Source: Bacteroidota bacterium
GTDB lineage: Bacteria > Bacteroidota > Bacteroidia > AKYH767-A > OLB10
Reading direction: 5' to 3'
Length of the DNA: 64,000 bases
NCBI GenBank assembly: GCA_016717725.1
Contig: JADKFA010000004.1
Location: forward strand, 124,001-188,000
Shown: in pieces, positions 18,542 through 26,713 of the stretch
Numbering within the stretch: position 1 is the first letter of the stretch
How the letters are laid out: each line of letters begins with the position of its first letter
Notes under the pieces: model-generated
The model's input: only the letters and a program-made list of their open reading frames with translations
Databases searched by the model: none
Told to the model about the DNA's origin: nothing
Made by a program: the position numbers and the translations under genes

Positions 18542-20980
18542 ATGAGTCATTTGCTAAAATTGCAACTTTCGTTTTTACTTCTATGTGTTTCTGCTGTACA
18601 AGTACTCGGACAAACGGGAAATATTACTGGTAAAATCACAGGTAGTAATGGCGAAGGACTCATTGGCGCTATTGCAGAGCTTCGACTTGTGAATGATTCT
18701 TCCTTAGCTAAAGCAGCGGCAACAGATGTGAACGGTGCTTTTATTTTTGAAAATAGTAAAGCGGGAATGTATTTTATCAAGGCAAGCTTTATTGGTTACA
18801 ATGCTTTTAAAGGAGAAAGTTTTTCCTTTGATGGCAATACAAATAAAAATTTAGCCACAATAAAATTAACAGAAACGTCCATTCAATTAAAGGGTGCAGA
18901 GATAACTGGTATTAAACCCTTAGTAGAGGTAAAAGCCGATATGACAGTATTTAATGTTGAAAATAGCATTAATTCAACAGGAAGTAATGCGTATGAGTTA
19001 TTACAAAAAGCACCAGGAGTTGTTGTGGATAATAATGACAATATTGCTTTGAAAGGAAGAGGTGGCGTAATGGTTCAAATTGATGGTCGACCTTCGCGCT
19101 TATCCGAAACAGAACTAGCCGATTATTTAAAAAGCGTTCAAAGTACGGACGTAGAAGCAATAGAACTTATTTCCAATCCATCCTCAAAGTACGATGCAGA
19201 AGGAACTGCAGGTATTATTAATATTCGTTTAAAGAAAAATAAGAATTATGGAACCAATGGATCAGTAACTGCAGGATATGCTCTCGGTGAATTGCCTAAG
19301 TACAATTCTGCCATTTCGTTGAATCATCGTTCCAGAAAATTCAATGTGTACACTAATTACAGCAATAATTTTGGAGAAAGATACAATGAGTTTTATTTAT
19401 ACCGTGAACAACGTCCTTACATTTTCGATCAAACTTCTTTTTCTACTCGTGAATTTGTTTCACATAATTACAAAGCGGGTGTTGATTACACATTGAATAA
19501 AAAGCATAGTATTAGTTTGATGGGAAATGGGAGTTACAGTACCGCCGATGTAACTCAAAAAAACAGAAATAGCATCAGTAATTTCACCACACATCAAATT
19601 GATAGTGTTTTACGGTCCAATCAAACCGCAGAAAACAAAAACAATAATCTCAGCTTGAATCTGAACCATCACTTCAACGATACGCTGGGGAATGATTTAT
19701 CAACTGATTTCGACTTTGGATTCTTCGATAGTGATCGCAATAATTATATTCCGAATGAATATATTTTACCAGATGGTGAAACGCCTTTATCATCCACCTA
19801 TTTCCGATCGATCATGCCCACAACGATTACTATTTATTCTGTTAAATCTGATTTCTCGAAAAAATTTAAGAAAAGTAAATTAGGCGTTGGATTTAAAATT
19901 GCAATGGTAGAAACAGACAATACGTTTGATTTTTATAATATTGAAAATGGTGTGGAAACAATCGACAATACAAGAAGTAATCATTTTGTGTATACAGAAA
20001 ACGTAAATGCATTGTATGCCAATTATCAATTCACATTGAATAAATTCGAATTTCAGGCGGGCTTAAGAATGGAAAATACACAGAGTGAAGGGGACTTAAA
20101 AAGCGAAGTAATTACTGAAGACAAGAATGTAAAACGCGATTACACCGATTTCTTTCCAAGTGCTGGAGTCACTATTAATATAAATCAATCTCATGCCACT
20201 TCTCTTGTATATAGTTCGCGAATTGACAGGCCTAATTATCAAGAGTTAAATCCATTTGAAAATAAATTGGATGAATTAAGTTTTCGAAAAGGGAATCCAT
20301 TCTTGAATCCACAATATTCAAACAAAATAGAACTGTCACATACTTATAAGTATGCTACTACGTTAAGTGTTGGATACAGTCGCACAGAAGATTTCTTTGC
20401 TCAAATAGCAGATACCATTCCTGGAGGAAAAAGTTTTTTAACACCTCGAAATTTAGCCACGGAAGATGTCATTAGTTTTAACATAAGCACTTCACAGCAG
20501 CCCACTCCTTGGTATGGGGTTTACTTTAATGGAAGTGTAATCAACCAAGCGTATGATGCCGATTTTGGCGAAGGAAAAACCATTAATACTTCCTTTGTTT
20601 CTGTAAATGTCTATGCTCAAAATACATTTAAGCTTCCTAAGGGATTTACTTTTGAACTTTCTGGATGGTACAACAGTGGTGGTGTGTGGAGCGGTTCCTA
20701 TAAAACAGATCCAACAGCTTCCATTGATGTTGGGCTACAAAAGAAATTGCTGGGCGACCGAGCTACACTAAAAATTTCTGTAACCGATATTTTTCTTACC
20801 GCGCCATGGAGCAGTATAAATACGTATGCAGGAATAGTTAGTAAAGCAAATGGAAATTGGGAAAGTCGTCAGTTTCGAGCAGCATTCACCTGGAGATTTG
20901 GAAACAAGCAAATGAAAAATATGCGACAAAGATCCACGGGAAGTGAATCTGAACAAAAGCGAATAGGTGGAGGAGAGTAA
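18542..20980 (+). CDS. TonB-dependent receptor-like outer membrane beta-barrel protein
   Basis: I chose the ATG at 18542 because it opens the signal peptide MSHLLKLQLSFLLLCVSAVQ; a TTG at 18521 is upstream. The mature protein has a carboxypeptidase-regulatory-like beta domain (about residues 25-110: GNITGKITGSNGEGLIGA), then a plug region (SNAYELLQKAPGVVVDNNDNIALKGRGGVMVQIDG split over about 140-190, VEAIELISNPSSKYDAEGTAGIINI). A long outer-membrane-protein beta barrel extends to the C terminus. This is the large Bacteroidota outer-membrane receptor family, often without a clear ligand. A possible TATTTTTG promoter is at 18516-18523. Confidence 0.9.
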   Translation: MSHLLKLQLSFLLLCVSAVQVLGQTGNITGKITGSNGEGLIGAIAELRLVNDSSLAKAAATDVNGAFIFENSKAGMYFIKASFIGYNAFKGESFSFDGNTNKNLATIKLTETSIQLKGAEITGIKPLVEVKADMTVFNVENSINSTGSNAYELLQKAPGVVVDNNDNIALKGRGGVMVQIDGRPSRLSETELADYLKSVQSTDVEAIELISNPSSKYDAEGTAGIINIRLKKNKNYGTNGSVTAGYALGELPKYNSAISLNHRSRKFNVYTNYSNNFGERYNEFYLYREQRPYIFDQTSFSTREFVSHNYKAGVDYTLNKKHSISLMGNGSYSTADVTQKNRNSISNFTTHQIDSVLRSNQTAENKNNNLSLNLNHHFNDTLGNDLSTDFDFGFFDSDRNNYIPNEYILPDGETPLSSTYFRSIMPTTITIYSVKSDFSKKFKKSKLGVGFKIAMVETDNTFDFYNIENGVETIDNTRSNHFVYTENVNALYANYQFTLNKFEFQAGLRMENTQSEGDLKSEVITEDKNVKRDYTDFFPSAGVTININQSHATSLVYSSRIDRPNYQELNPFENKLDELSFRKGNPFLNPQYSNKIELSHTYKYATTLSVGYSRTEDFFAQIADTIPGGKSFLTPRNLATEDVISFNISTSQQPTPWYGVYFNGSVINQAYDADFGEGKTINTSFVSVNVYAQNTFKLPKGFTFELSGWYNSGGVWSGSYKTDPTASIDVGLQKKLLGDRATLKISVTDIFLTAPWSSINTYAGIVSKANGNWESRQFRAAFTWRFGNKQMKNMRQRSTGSESEQKRIGGGE

Positions 20981-21091
20981 TTTACTTCCATTTTATAGTC
21001 TTTTTGGGAGTGATCGACTATTTTGTTAATTTAGTCTTTCCAAAACTTCAAGAATCCCTAATTGGATTCTATGATCTCATCAAAAAGAAAC

Positions 21092-21460
21092 ATGAAAAAC
21101 AAACTACCCCATTTAGTTGCCTTACTTTCGCTTATAACATTCTCTTATTGCTCCTCTTCTAAAAAAGCAAGCTCATCAGCTTCGAATGAGCCGGTGGCTA
21201 ATCCTTCATTCACATATGAAAAAGATGTAGCTCCCATGATGTTGGCTAGTTGTTCACCGTGTCATTTTCCTGAATCAGGAAAGAAGAAACCACTTGACAC
21301 GTATGAGGCAACTGCTAAAAACATTGATGATATTATAAGTAGAGTTCAATTACCTATTGATCATGATGGATATATGCCTTTTAAAAGTAAAAAACCTTCA
21401 CTGACGGATCGACAAATTGCAATATTGAAAAAATGGCAATCAGATAAAATGCCTAAATAA
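21092..21460 (+). CDS. Small c-type cytochrome-like lipoprotein
   Basis: I chose the ATG at 21092 because it gives a lipoprotein signal (MKNKLPHLVALLSLITFSYC); an ATG at 21071 is an alternative. The rest is about 100 residues with one heme c motif (CSPCH) after FTYEKDVAPMMLAS and a later DGYMPFK...LTDRQIAILKKW that could supply the distal Met. It resembles short cytochrome c domains of Bacteroidota. A role in electron transfer is inferred. Confidence 0.75.
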   Translation: MKNKLPHLVALLSLITFSYCSSSKKASSSASNEPVANPSFTYEKDVAPMMLASCSPCHFPESGKKKPLDTYEATAKNIDDIISRVQLPIDHDGYMPFKSKKPSLTDRQIAILKKWQSDKMPK

Positions 21461-21491
21461 TTTTGTTGCTCCGTAATTCCTTGAGTAAATA

Positions 21492-22001
21492 ATGATGAAT
21501 GTAAAAAAAATATTCCTTTCTGTTTGTTTTCTCTTAAGTACACAGCTGCTAATGGGTCAAAAACCATGTGCGTGCTGCTCAGAACAGCATAAAGCATTTG
21601 ATTTTTGGGTTGGTGAATGGATTGTTTTTGATACGAGCGGAAATAAAATTGGAGAGAATAGAATTGAGAAGATTGAAAAAAATTGTATTATCAACGAACA
21701 TTGGACGGGAGGAAAAGAAAGCACGGGAAGTAGTTATAATTATTTTGATTCGGAAGATTCTACTTGGAACCAAGTGTGGATAGACAATCAAGGAGGCAAT
21801 CTAATTTTGAAAGGACATCCCTCTGGTAATAAAATGACATTAAGAAGTAAATTTAAAAAAGATCCGAAAGGAAATATGTATTGCAATAGAATTACGTGGA
21901 CATTAAATACAGATGGAAGTGTAACGCAACGTTGGGATCTTGCTGATGAAAAAGATTCATTGATGTCGGTTGCATTTATTGGCATCTATAGAAAGAAATA
22001 A
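21492..22001 (+). CDS. Exported DUF1579-like protein
   Basis: The 169-residue protein has a signal peptide (VKKIFLSVCFLLSTQLLMGQ), then a Cys-rich CACCSEQHKAFDFWVGEW and a beta-rich body with ENRIEKIEKNCIINEHWTG. The FDFWVGEW and HW.G pattern is that of DUF1579-like proteins, which lack a known function. It starts 31 nt after the cytochrome-like gene and may be co-transcribed. Confidence 0.7.
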   Translation: MMNVKKIFLSVCFLLSTQLLMGQKPCACCSEQHKAFDFWVGEWIVFDTSGNKIGENRIEKIEKNCIINEHWTGGKESTGSSYNYFDSEDSTWNQVWIDNQGGNLILKGHPSGNKMTLRSKFKKDPKGNMYCNRITWTLNTDGSVTQRWDLADEKDSLMSVAFIGIYRKK

Positions 22002-22121
22002 TAAAATAAATAAAGGGCCATTAAAAATTGATCTTGAGCATCTTTTTTGCCTTAAATTCAAAGACTAGATCTTATTAACACTTGAACTTCATTTACTTAT
22101 GAGAATTGTAATTGACATGTA

Positions 22122-22151
22122 ATAATAAAAGTAATTGCTTACTTTTATTAT
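22122..22151. promoter_or_regulatory. Inverted repeat, candidate operator of the RIC gene
   Basis: A perfect 13-bp inverted repeat (22122-22134 and 22139-22151; core TAATAAAAGTAA with TTACTTTTATTA) with a 4-nt centre TTGC lies just upstream of a TATCTTTG -7 motif. The position fits a repressor or activator site. The nearby Rrf2-family gene is a candidate binder. It is a sequence observation; binding is not shown. Confidence 0.65.
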
Positions 22152-22161
22152 ATATTCTGTG

Positions 22162-22169
22162 TATCTTTG
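22162..22169 (+). promoter_or_regulatory. -7 promoter motif (TATCTTTG) of the RIC gene
   Basis: The octamer matches the Bacteroidota TAnnTTTG consensus. It lies 17 nt before the ATG at 22187, implying a short leader. It also shows that the in-frame start at 22112 would be upstream of the promoter. Confidence 0.7.
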
Positions 22170-22186
22170 TCGAAACATTATACATC

Positions 22187-22960
22187 ATGGAAAACAAACA
22201 AGAAAATATTGAAAAACTAGAAACCTCAAACAACCGTGCTTCGTTCATAAATCAAACCGTCGGACAAATTGCAGCTACAAATTACCGCAATGCATTACTA
22301 TTTAAAAAATACGGTATTGACTTTTGTTGTGGAGGAAAAAAATCACTAGGTGATGCTTGTGAAAAAAAAGGGATAGATATTAATATTCTTGAACATGAAT
22401 TAGAAACTATATCAAAAGAAAATTGCACTGGCACACTCGCCTACTCCGATTGGACCCCTTCTTTTTTAGCAGAATATATCATCAATACTCACCATACTTA
22501 TGTGAAAGATATTCTTCCAGAAATGAAATTCTTTTCGGCAAAGGTGGCAAATGTACATGGGCAAGAACATCCTGAATTGCTTAAAATACAAGAGTTGGTG
22601 GGAGCCATCAATGAGGAGTTAACATCACATATGATGAAAGAAGAACAAATTCTTTTTCCCTACATCAAAACCTTATATGAAGCAAGTCTTGAAAAAAATT
22701 TCACCCCAAACGCTCCCTTTGGAACAGTAAAAAATCCAATCTCTATGATGGTAGCAGAACACGAATTTGCTGGTAGTTGTTTATCACAAATTAGAGAATT
22801 AACAAATGACTATACATTACCCTCCGAAGCATGTGGAAGCTATCAACTTCTATACAATATGTTACATGCATTCGAGGAAGACTTGCATTTACACATCCAC
22901 TTAGAAAACAATATTCTTTTCCCTAGTGCTATTGCGTTAGAGAATAAAAAAAATAACTGA
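22187..22960 (+). CDS. ric: Iron-sulfur cluster repair di-iron protein (RIC/ScdA/YtfE family)
   Basis: The ATG at 22187 is preferred because an open frame to 22112 has no usable start and a promoter motif sits at 22162. The 257-residue protein has an N-terminal ScdA_N-type domain with YGIDFCCGGKKSL (Cys47-Cys48) and a C-terminal hemerythrin-like bundle. Likely iron ligands are HHTYV, HMMKEEQILFP, AEHEFAG and HIHLENNILFP. RIC proteins repair Fe-S clusters damaged by nitric oxide or oxidants. A hemerythrin gene follows after 1 nt and an Rrf2 regulator after that. Confidence 0.92.
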   Translation: MENKQENIEKLETSNNRASFINQTVGQIAATNYRNALLFKKYGIDFCCGGKKSLGDACEKKGIDINILEHELETISKENCTGTLAYSDWTPSFLAEYIINTHHTYVKDILPEMKFFSAKVANVHGQEHPELLKIQELVGAINEELTSHMMKEEQILFPYIKTLYEASLEKNFTPNAPFGTVKNPISMMVAEHEFAGSCLSQIRELTNDYTLPSEACGSYQLLYNMLHAFEEDLHLHIHLENNILFPSAIALENKKNN

Positions 22961-22961
22961 A

Positions 22962-23453
22962 ATGTCCACCACAAATCTTAAGCCCTTGAAAAGGCATATA
23001 GCACTCGTTCCGCTTTCGCATGACCATCATCAAGGTCTGCTTTTAGTATGGAAAATTCGACAGGGTATAAATTGGCGAATTTCAAATTCTCGAATGAGTA
23101 AATATATTCTGTATTTTTCGGAACATGATCTCCTTCTCCATTTTCATAAAGAAGAAACAATTTTGATCATTGGTTTGCCTCCCAACGATCCCTTGGCACA
23201 ACAGATGCTTCAAGAGCATAAAAAATTGCGAGAGTCCTTGCAAGCTATAAAGAACAATGAAAATGAAATAACCTTCATCAATGAATTTGCGAATTTGCTG
23301 GAAGGGCATATTCGATTTGAAGAAAGAATTCTATTCCCTCATATACAAGAAACCACTACGCTCGACAATCTAGCCGAGCAATGGAAAGAAAACACCGATG
23401 TTTCTTTTGACATTGATCAACATTGGGAAGATCACTTTTGGAACAAAAAATAA
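22962..23453 (+). CDS. Hemerythrin domain protein
   Basis: The 163-residue protein is a hemerythrin-like four-helix bundle. Likely metal ligands are in SHDHHQ, EHDLLLHFHKEE, QEHKKL and HIRFEERILFPHIQE. The gene starts 1 nt after ric, so they form an operon. It probably binds oxygen or NO through a di-iron site, consistent with NO-stress function. Confidence 0.88.
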   Translation: MSTTNLKPLKRHIALVPLSHDHHQGLLLVWKIRQGINWRISNSRMSKYILYFSEHDLLLHFHKEETILIIGLPPNDPLAQQMLQEHKKLRESLQAIKNNENEITFINEFANLLEGHIRFEERILFPHIQETTTLDNLAEQWKENTDVSFDIDQHWEDHFWNKK

Positions 23454-23568
23454 CGTTAAACTTCTCTTGATGAAAATAAGACATCTGAAAGAATGATGTC
23501 ATATTTCACTCTCAATCGTGAGAAAATCTTTTGCCAAATCTGGAAAAATAGTTGGTCAACTAAATATG

Positions 23569-23576
23569 TATCTTTG
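23569..23576 (+). promoter_or_regulatory. -7 promoter motif (TATCTTTG) upstream of the Rrf2 gene
   Basis: The octamer matches TAnnTTTG. A short inverted repeat TAGTTG-GT-CAACTA (23549-23562) lies 6 nt upstream and could be a regulator site. The Rrf2 start follows about 85 nt later. Confidence 0.5.
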
Positions 23577-23661
23577 AATTTATAAATCAGGTGAAGAACC
23601 TGCTCTTTGTCCTTTGAAAATATACTCCCGTAAATCATTAAAGTAACTATTCGAAAATATC

Positions 23662-24090
23662 ATGCTCAGTTTAAGTTGTAAAGCATCAATAAAAGCGGTT
23701 GTGTTTCTAGGATCAAAATTAGACACCGACCAAAAGTTTAGTATTAGAGAAATTGCTAAGTTCATAGACGAAAATGAACATACCGTAGCAAAGCTTTTAC
23801 AAAAATTAGTGAAGGAAAACATCATCAACAGTGCGAAAGGTCCAAATGGGGGATTTTATATTACAGCAAAACAAAAAAATCTACATGTCATTTCCATTGT
23901 CAATACTATTGATGGAGAACAAGTTTTCGATGAATGCGGTCTGGGTCTTTTAAAATGTTCAGAATTCAGGCCTTGTCCAATCCATGAGGATTTTAAAGTA
24001 GTCCGTGAAAAATTTAAGAAAATTTGCGTCGATAAACGAATTTGTGATTTATACGAAGGTGTTAATAGCGGGCTCTCCTATTTAACTTAG
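23662..24090 (+). CDS. Rrf2 family transcriptional regulator, NsrR-like
   Basis: The 142-residue protein has an N-terminal winged helix (SIREIAKFIDENEHTVAKLLQKLVKENII) and an Fe-S-binding type segment with Cys92, Cys99 and Cys105 (ECGLGLLKC..RPCPIHED). This is the arrangement in NsrR/IscR-type regulators that sense NO or Fe-S status. Beside ric and a hemerythrin gene, NO sensing is the best guess. It probably controls the palindrome at 22122-22151. Confidence 0.85.
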   Translation: MLSLSCKASIKAVVFLGSKLDTDQKFSIREIAKFIDENEHTVAKLLQKLVKENIINSAKGPNGGFYITAKQKNLHVISIVNTIDGEQVFDECGLGLLKCSEFRPCPIHEDFKVVREKFKKICVDKRICDLYEGVNSGLSYLT

Positions 24091-24410
24091 ACTCATAGTT
24101 CCCTTCCTCTCTTTTTCTTATCTTGCTTTTTATGATATTGACTATTTTTTGATAGCGCAATACTCATAGTATTCACCCATTGCAGTTCTGTAGTTGGCCT
24201 TTGCTTCTACAAAACGACTACAAACTATCATCCAATTTACAACGAAAACCCTGCTTTTACAATGCTTTATAATTTTCTGGCGGTCTACAATGCTCAAAAG
24301 AAGAACTAAATACTTTGCATTATTATTCATTTTTATTTTTTACTTTGCACTTTACTTTAAATATCTTTAAATGTAGATGTTTGGTTGCGTTTGATTAAAA
24401 TATTAAGCTC
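24091..24410. other. Intergenic region without a supported gene
   Basis: A 62-codon open frame on the minus strand (24142-24330) has no recognised domain, starts in an AT-rich stretch and is not counted as a gene. No hairpin or promoter stands out. Confidence 0.5.
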
Positions 24411-24947
24411 ATGAACAAACAAGAAATTATCTCCAGATTACATGATAGTCATCATGAGTTTATTAATTACCTTTCTTCTTTAGATGATCGTGCATTTATG
24501 CATTCTTATCAAAACGAAAAGTGGACCGCAGGTCAACAAGCTGATCATATTTACCGATCACTGATGCCCGTTCATCTTATTCTAAAATTTCCAAAGTGGA
24601 CCATCAAACAATTATTAGGTACCGCAAACCGCCCATCAAAAAGTTATGATGAACTAGTTACAAAATATTATTATAAACTAGAGAACCGATCAGGGACGCC
24701 ACCCAAATTTTTTACACCGAAAGAAATAAATGTAGGAATCAAACCCATTGTGTTCGCTAAGGTTCAAAACAACTTAAATAAAATCTGTACTTCTCTTAAT
24801 GATTTCGATGAAAATGAATTGGATGAATTCATCCTTCCGCATCCGTTACTGGGAAAAGTTACACTAAGAGAAATGATGTATTTTATGATTTTACATGTAG
24901 AACATCATCAAAAAATTACTCAACGAAACTTAACCGACTTCAAATAA
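24411..24947 (+). CDS. DinB family protein
   Basis: The 178-residue protein matches the DinB/YfiT-like four-helix bundle in length and pattern. It has EKWTAGQQADHIYRS (His47 type) and a late FMILHVEHHQK, which supplies the paired His ligands. The family binds a divalent metal and includes thiol-dependent transferases. The role here is unknown. Confidence 0.82.
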   Translation: MNKQEIISRLHDSHHEFINYLSSLDDRAFMHSYQNEKWTAGQQADHIYRSLMPVHLILKFPKWTIKQLLGTANRPSKSYDELVTKYYYKLENRSGTPPKFFTPKEINVGIKPIVFAKVQNNLNKICTSLNDFDENELDEFILPHPLLGKVTLREMMYFMILHVEHHQKITQRNLTDFK

Positions 24948-24956
24948 TATTTGGGA

Positions 24957-25892
24957 ATGAAAAAAATATTCTTTGTTCTCTTCCTTCTATCCTTTCAATT
25001 ACACGCTCAGCTGCCGACAACGAAAGTGATGTCTTTTCAAGAAAATTTAATTTTCGATTTGCCTTCTGTTCGCGATTTGGCCATGAGTAAAAAAGGGGAT
25101 GAAATATATTTTACTGTTCAAGGATATCAGGGAGAATTATCTACTATCGTTTATTCCAAGTTCATCCAAGGGAAATGGAATACGCTTGCCATCGCTTCCT
25201 TTTCTGGAAAATACGATGACCTTGAGCCGTTCTTATCAAACGATGAATTACGTCTTTATTTTGCTTCTAATCGACCAACAAACGTCTCGACAGACACTCT
25301 TGTTGATTTTGATATTTGGTATGTAGAAAGAAAATCCATTCATGATCCTTGGTTAAGACCGATCAATATGGGTGCTCCTGTGAATACTTCGCAGGATGAA
25401 TTTTATCCTTGCATTACCCTTTCTGGAAATTTGTATTTTACAGGAGGTGGTGAGGGAACAAAAGGGAAAGATGATATTTTTATGAGTGAATGGGTAAATG
25501 GGAAATTTACGGTTCCGGTTTCTTTAGATACTACTATAAATTCCGAAGGCTATGAGTTCAACGCTTTCATAGCACCCGACGAATCCTATTTACTCTTTAC
25601 TGGATACAACAGGACGGGAGGACAAGGAAGCGGTGATTTGTTCATCAGCAAAAAAATGGAAGATGGAAAGTGGGGACAAGCAGAAAGTTTAGGAACTGAA
25701 ATCAATTCTAAACAAATGGACTATTGTCCGTTTGTAAACACCACTACTAATGAATTGTTTTTTACGAGCAAGAGAAATTCATTAGGAGCAAGAAAAAATG
25801 AATTTAAAAACTTGAATCAATTATTGAAAGAGATGAATTCTTTTTCAAATGGATTGAGTCGACTTTATAGAACGCCATTTTCAATAGATTAA
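24957..25892 (+). CDS. Exported PD40 (WD40-like beta-propeller) protein
   Basis: The ATG at 24957 gives a signal peptide (MKKIFFVLFLLSFQLHAQ). Repeated beta-propeller strands follow, including LEPFLSNDELRLYFASNRP, EFYPCITLSGNLYFTGGG, and YCPFVNTTTNELFFTSKR. These are PD40-like repeats. A role in the periplasm or on the surface is likely but not defined. The rluF gene starts 13 nt downstream. Confidence 0.8.
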   Translation: MKKIFFVLFLLSFQLHAQLPTTKVMSFQENLIFDLPSVRDLAMSKKGDEIYFTVQGYQGELSTIVYSKFIQGKWNTLAIASFSGKYDDLEPFLSNDELRLYFASNRPTNVSTDTLVDFDIWYVERKSIHDPWLRPINMGAPVNTSQDEFYPCITLSGNLYFTGGGEGTKGKDDIFMSEWVNGKFTVPVSLDTTINSEGYEFNAFIAPDESYLLFTGYNRTGGQGSGDLFISKKMEDGKWGQAESLGTEINSKQMDYCPFVNTTTNELFFTSKRNSLGARKNEFKNLNQLLKEMNSFSNGLSRLYRTPFSID

Positions 25893-25905
25893 TAGCATTA
25901 AAAGT

Positions 25906-26640
25906 ATGTCGGAAAAAACATCTACCCGTATCAATAAATATTTAAGTGAAATTGGTTTCTGTTCGCGTCGTGCTGCAGATACATTAATAGAACAAGGAAG
26001 GGTTACCATCAACAATAAAGTTCCGGAGATGGGAACGAAGATGATTCCGGGTGATGAAATTCGCGTAGATGGAAAATTGGTAAATCCTCCTTTAGAAAAA
26101 CATGTTTACATTGCTTTCAATAAACCCGTAGGAATTGTTTGCACTACGGATGTTAAATCGGAGCGCGATAATATTATTGATTACATCGCCCATCCACAGC
26201 GAATATTTCCTATTGGACGATTGGATAAACCCAGCGAAGGACTCATCTTTCTCACCAGCGATGGTGATATTGTAAATAAAATTTTACGTTCAAAAAATAA
26301 TCATGAAAAAGAATATTTAGTAACCGTCGACAGAGCCATCACGGATGCATTCATTCAAAAAATGTCGAACGGCGTTCCGATCCTCGACACTGTCACCAAA
26401 AAATGTTTTGTTGAACAAACAGGAAGATTCACCTTTCGTATTATTTTAACACAAGGACTCAATCGACAAATTCGACGTATGTGTGAATACTTAGGCTATG
26501 AAGTTACCAAGTTAAAAAGAATCCGAATCATGAATATAAAAATGGATATGTCTGTTGGGAAGTGGAGAGATTTGTCACAACCGGAATTGGACGAACTTTT
26601 GTCTCTCGTTTCTGACTCATCTAAAACAGATGAAGGATAA
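25906..26640 (+). CDS. rluF: 23S rRNA pseudouridine(2604) synthase
   Basis: The 244-residue protein has an N-terminal S4 RNA-binding domain (RINKYLSEIGFCSRRAADTLI) and an RsuA/RluB/E/F catalytic domain. The catalytic Asp107 is in GRLDKPSEGL. The late TQGLNRQIRRMCEYLGYEV and KRIRIMNIKMDMSVGKWRDL are typical of RluF. It makes pseudouridine at U2604 of 23S rRNA. RluF is the best subtype, but RluB/E cannot be fully excluded. Confidence 0.88.
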   Translation: MSEKTSTRINKYLSEIGFCSRRAADTLIEQGRVTINNKVPEMGTKMIPGDEIRVDGKLVNPPLEKHVYIAFNKPVGIVCTTDVKSERDNIIDYIAHPQRIFPIGRLDKPSEGLIFLTSDGDIVNKILRSKNNHEKEYLVTVDRAITDAFIQKMSNGVPILDTVTKKCFVEQTGRFTFRIILTQGLNRQIRRMCEYLGYEVTKLKRIRIMNIKMDMSVGKWRDLSQPELDELLSLVSDSSKTDEG

Positions 26641-26665
26641 TATCGAATTTAGTTAATTCTAGTCA

Positions 26666-26696
26666 TTGCTTTTCTAATTCCTTTCTCTTACTTTTG
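26666..26696 (+). promoter_or_regulatory. Promoter: TTG-N20-TACTTTTG
   Basis: A -33-like TTG (26666-26668) and a TAnnTTTG -7 element (26689-26696) are spaced by 20 nt, the best consensus spacing in the window. The start codon of the next gene follows 17 nt downstream. Confidence 0.7.
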
Positions 26697-26713
26697 AATA
26701 TAAATCTGACAAA

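Noticed and set aside
22112..22186. Upstream extension of the RIC protein by 25 residues
   Set aside because: It would start before the TATCTTTG promoter motif and contains the operator palindrome.
24142..24330. 62-codon minus-strand frame
   Set aside because: No recognised domain, AT-rich context and no promoter; it looks like a chance frame.
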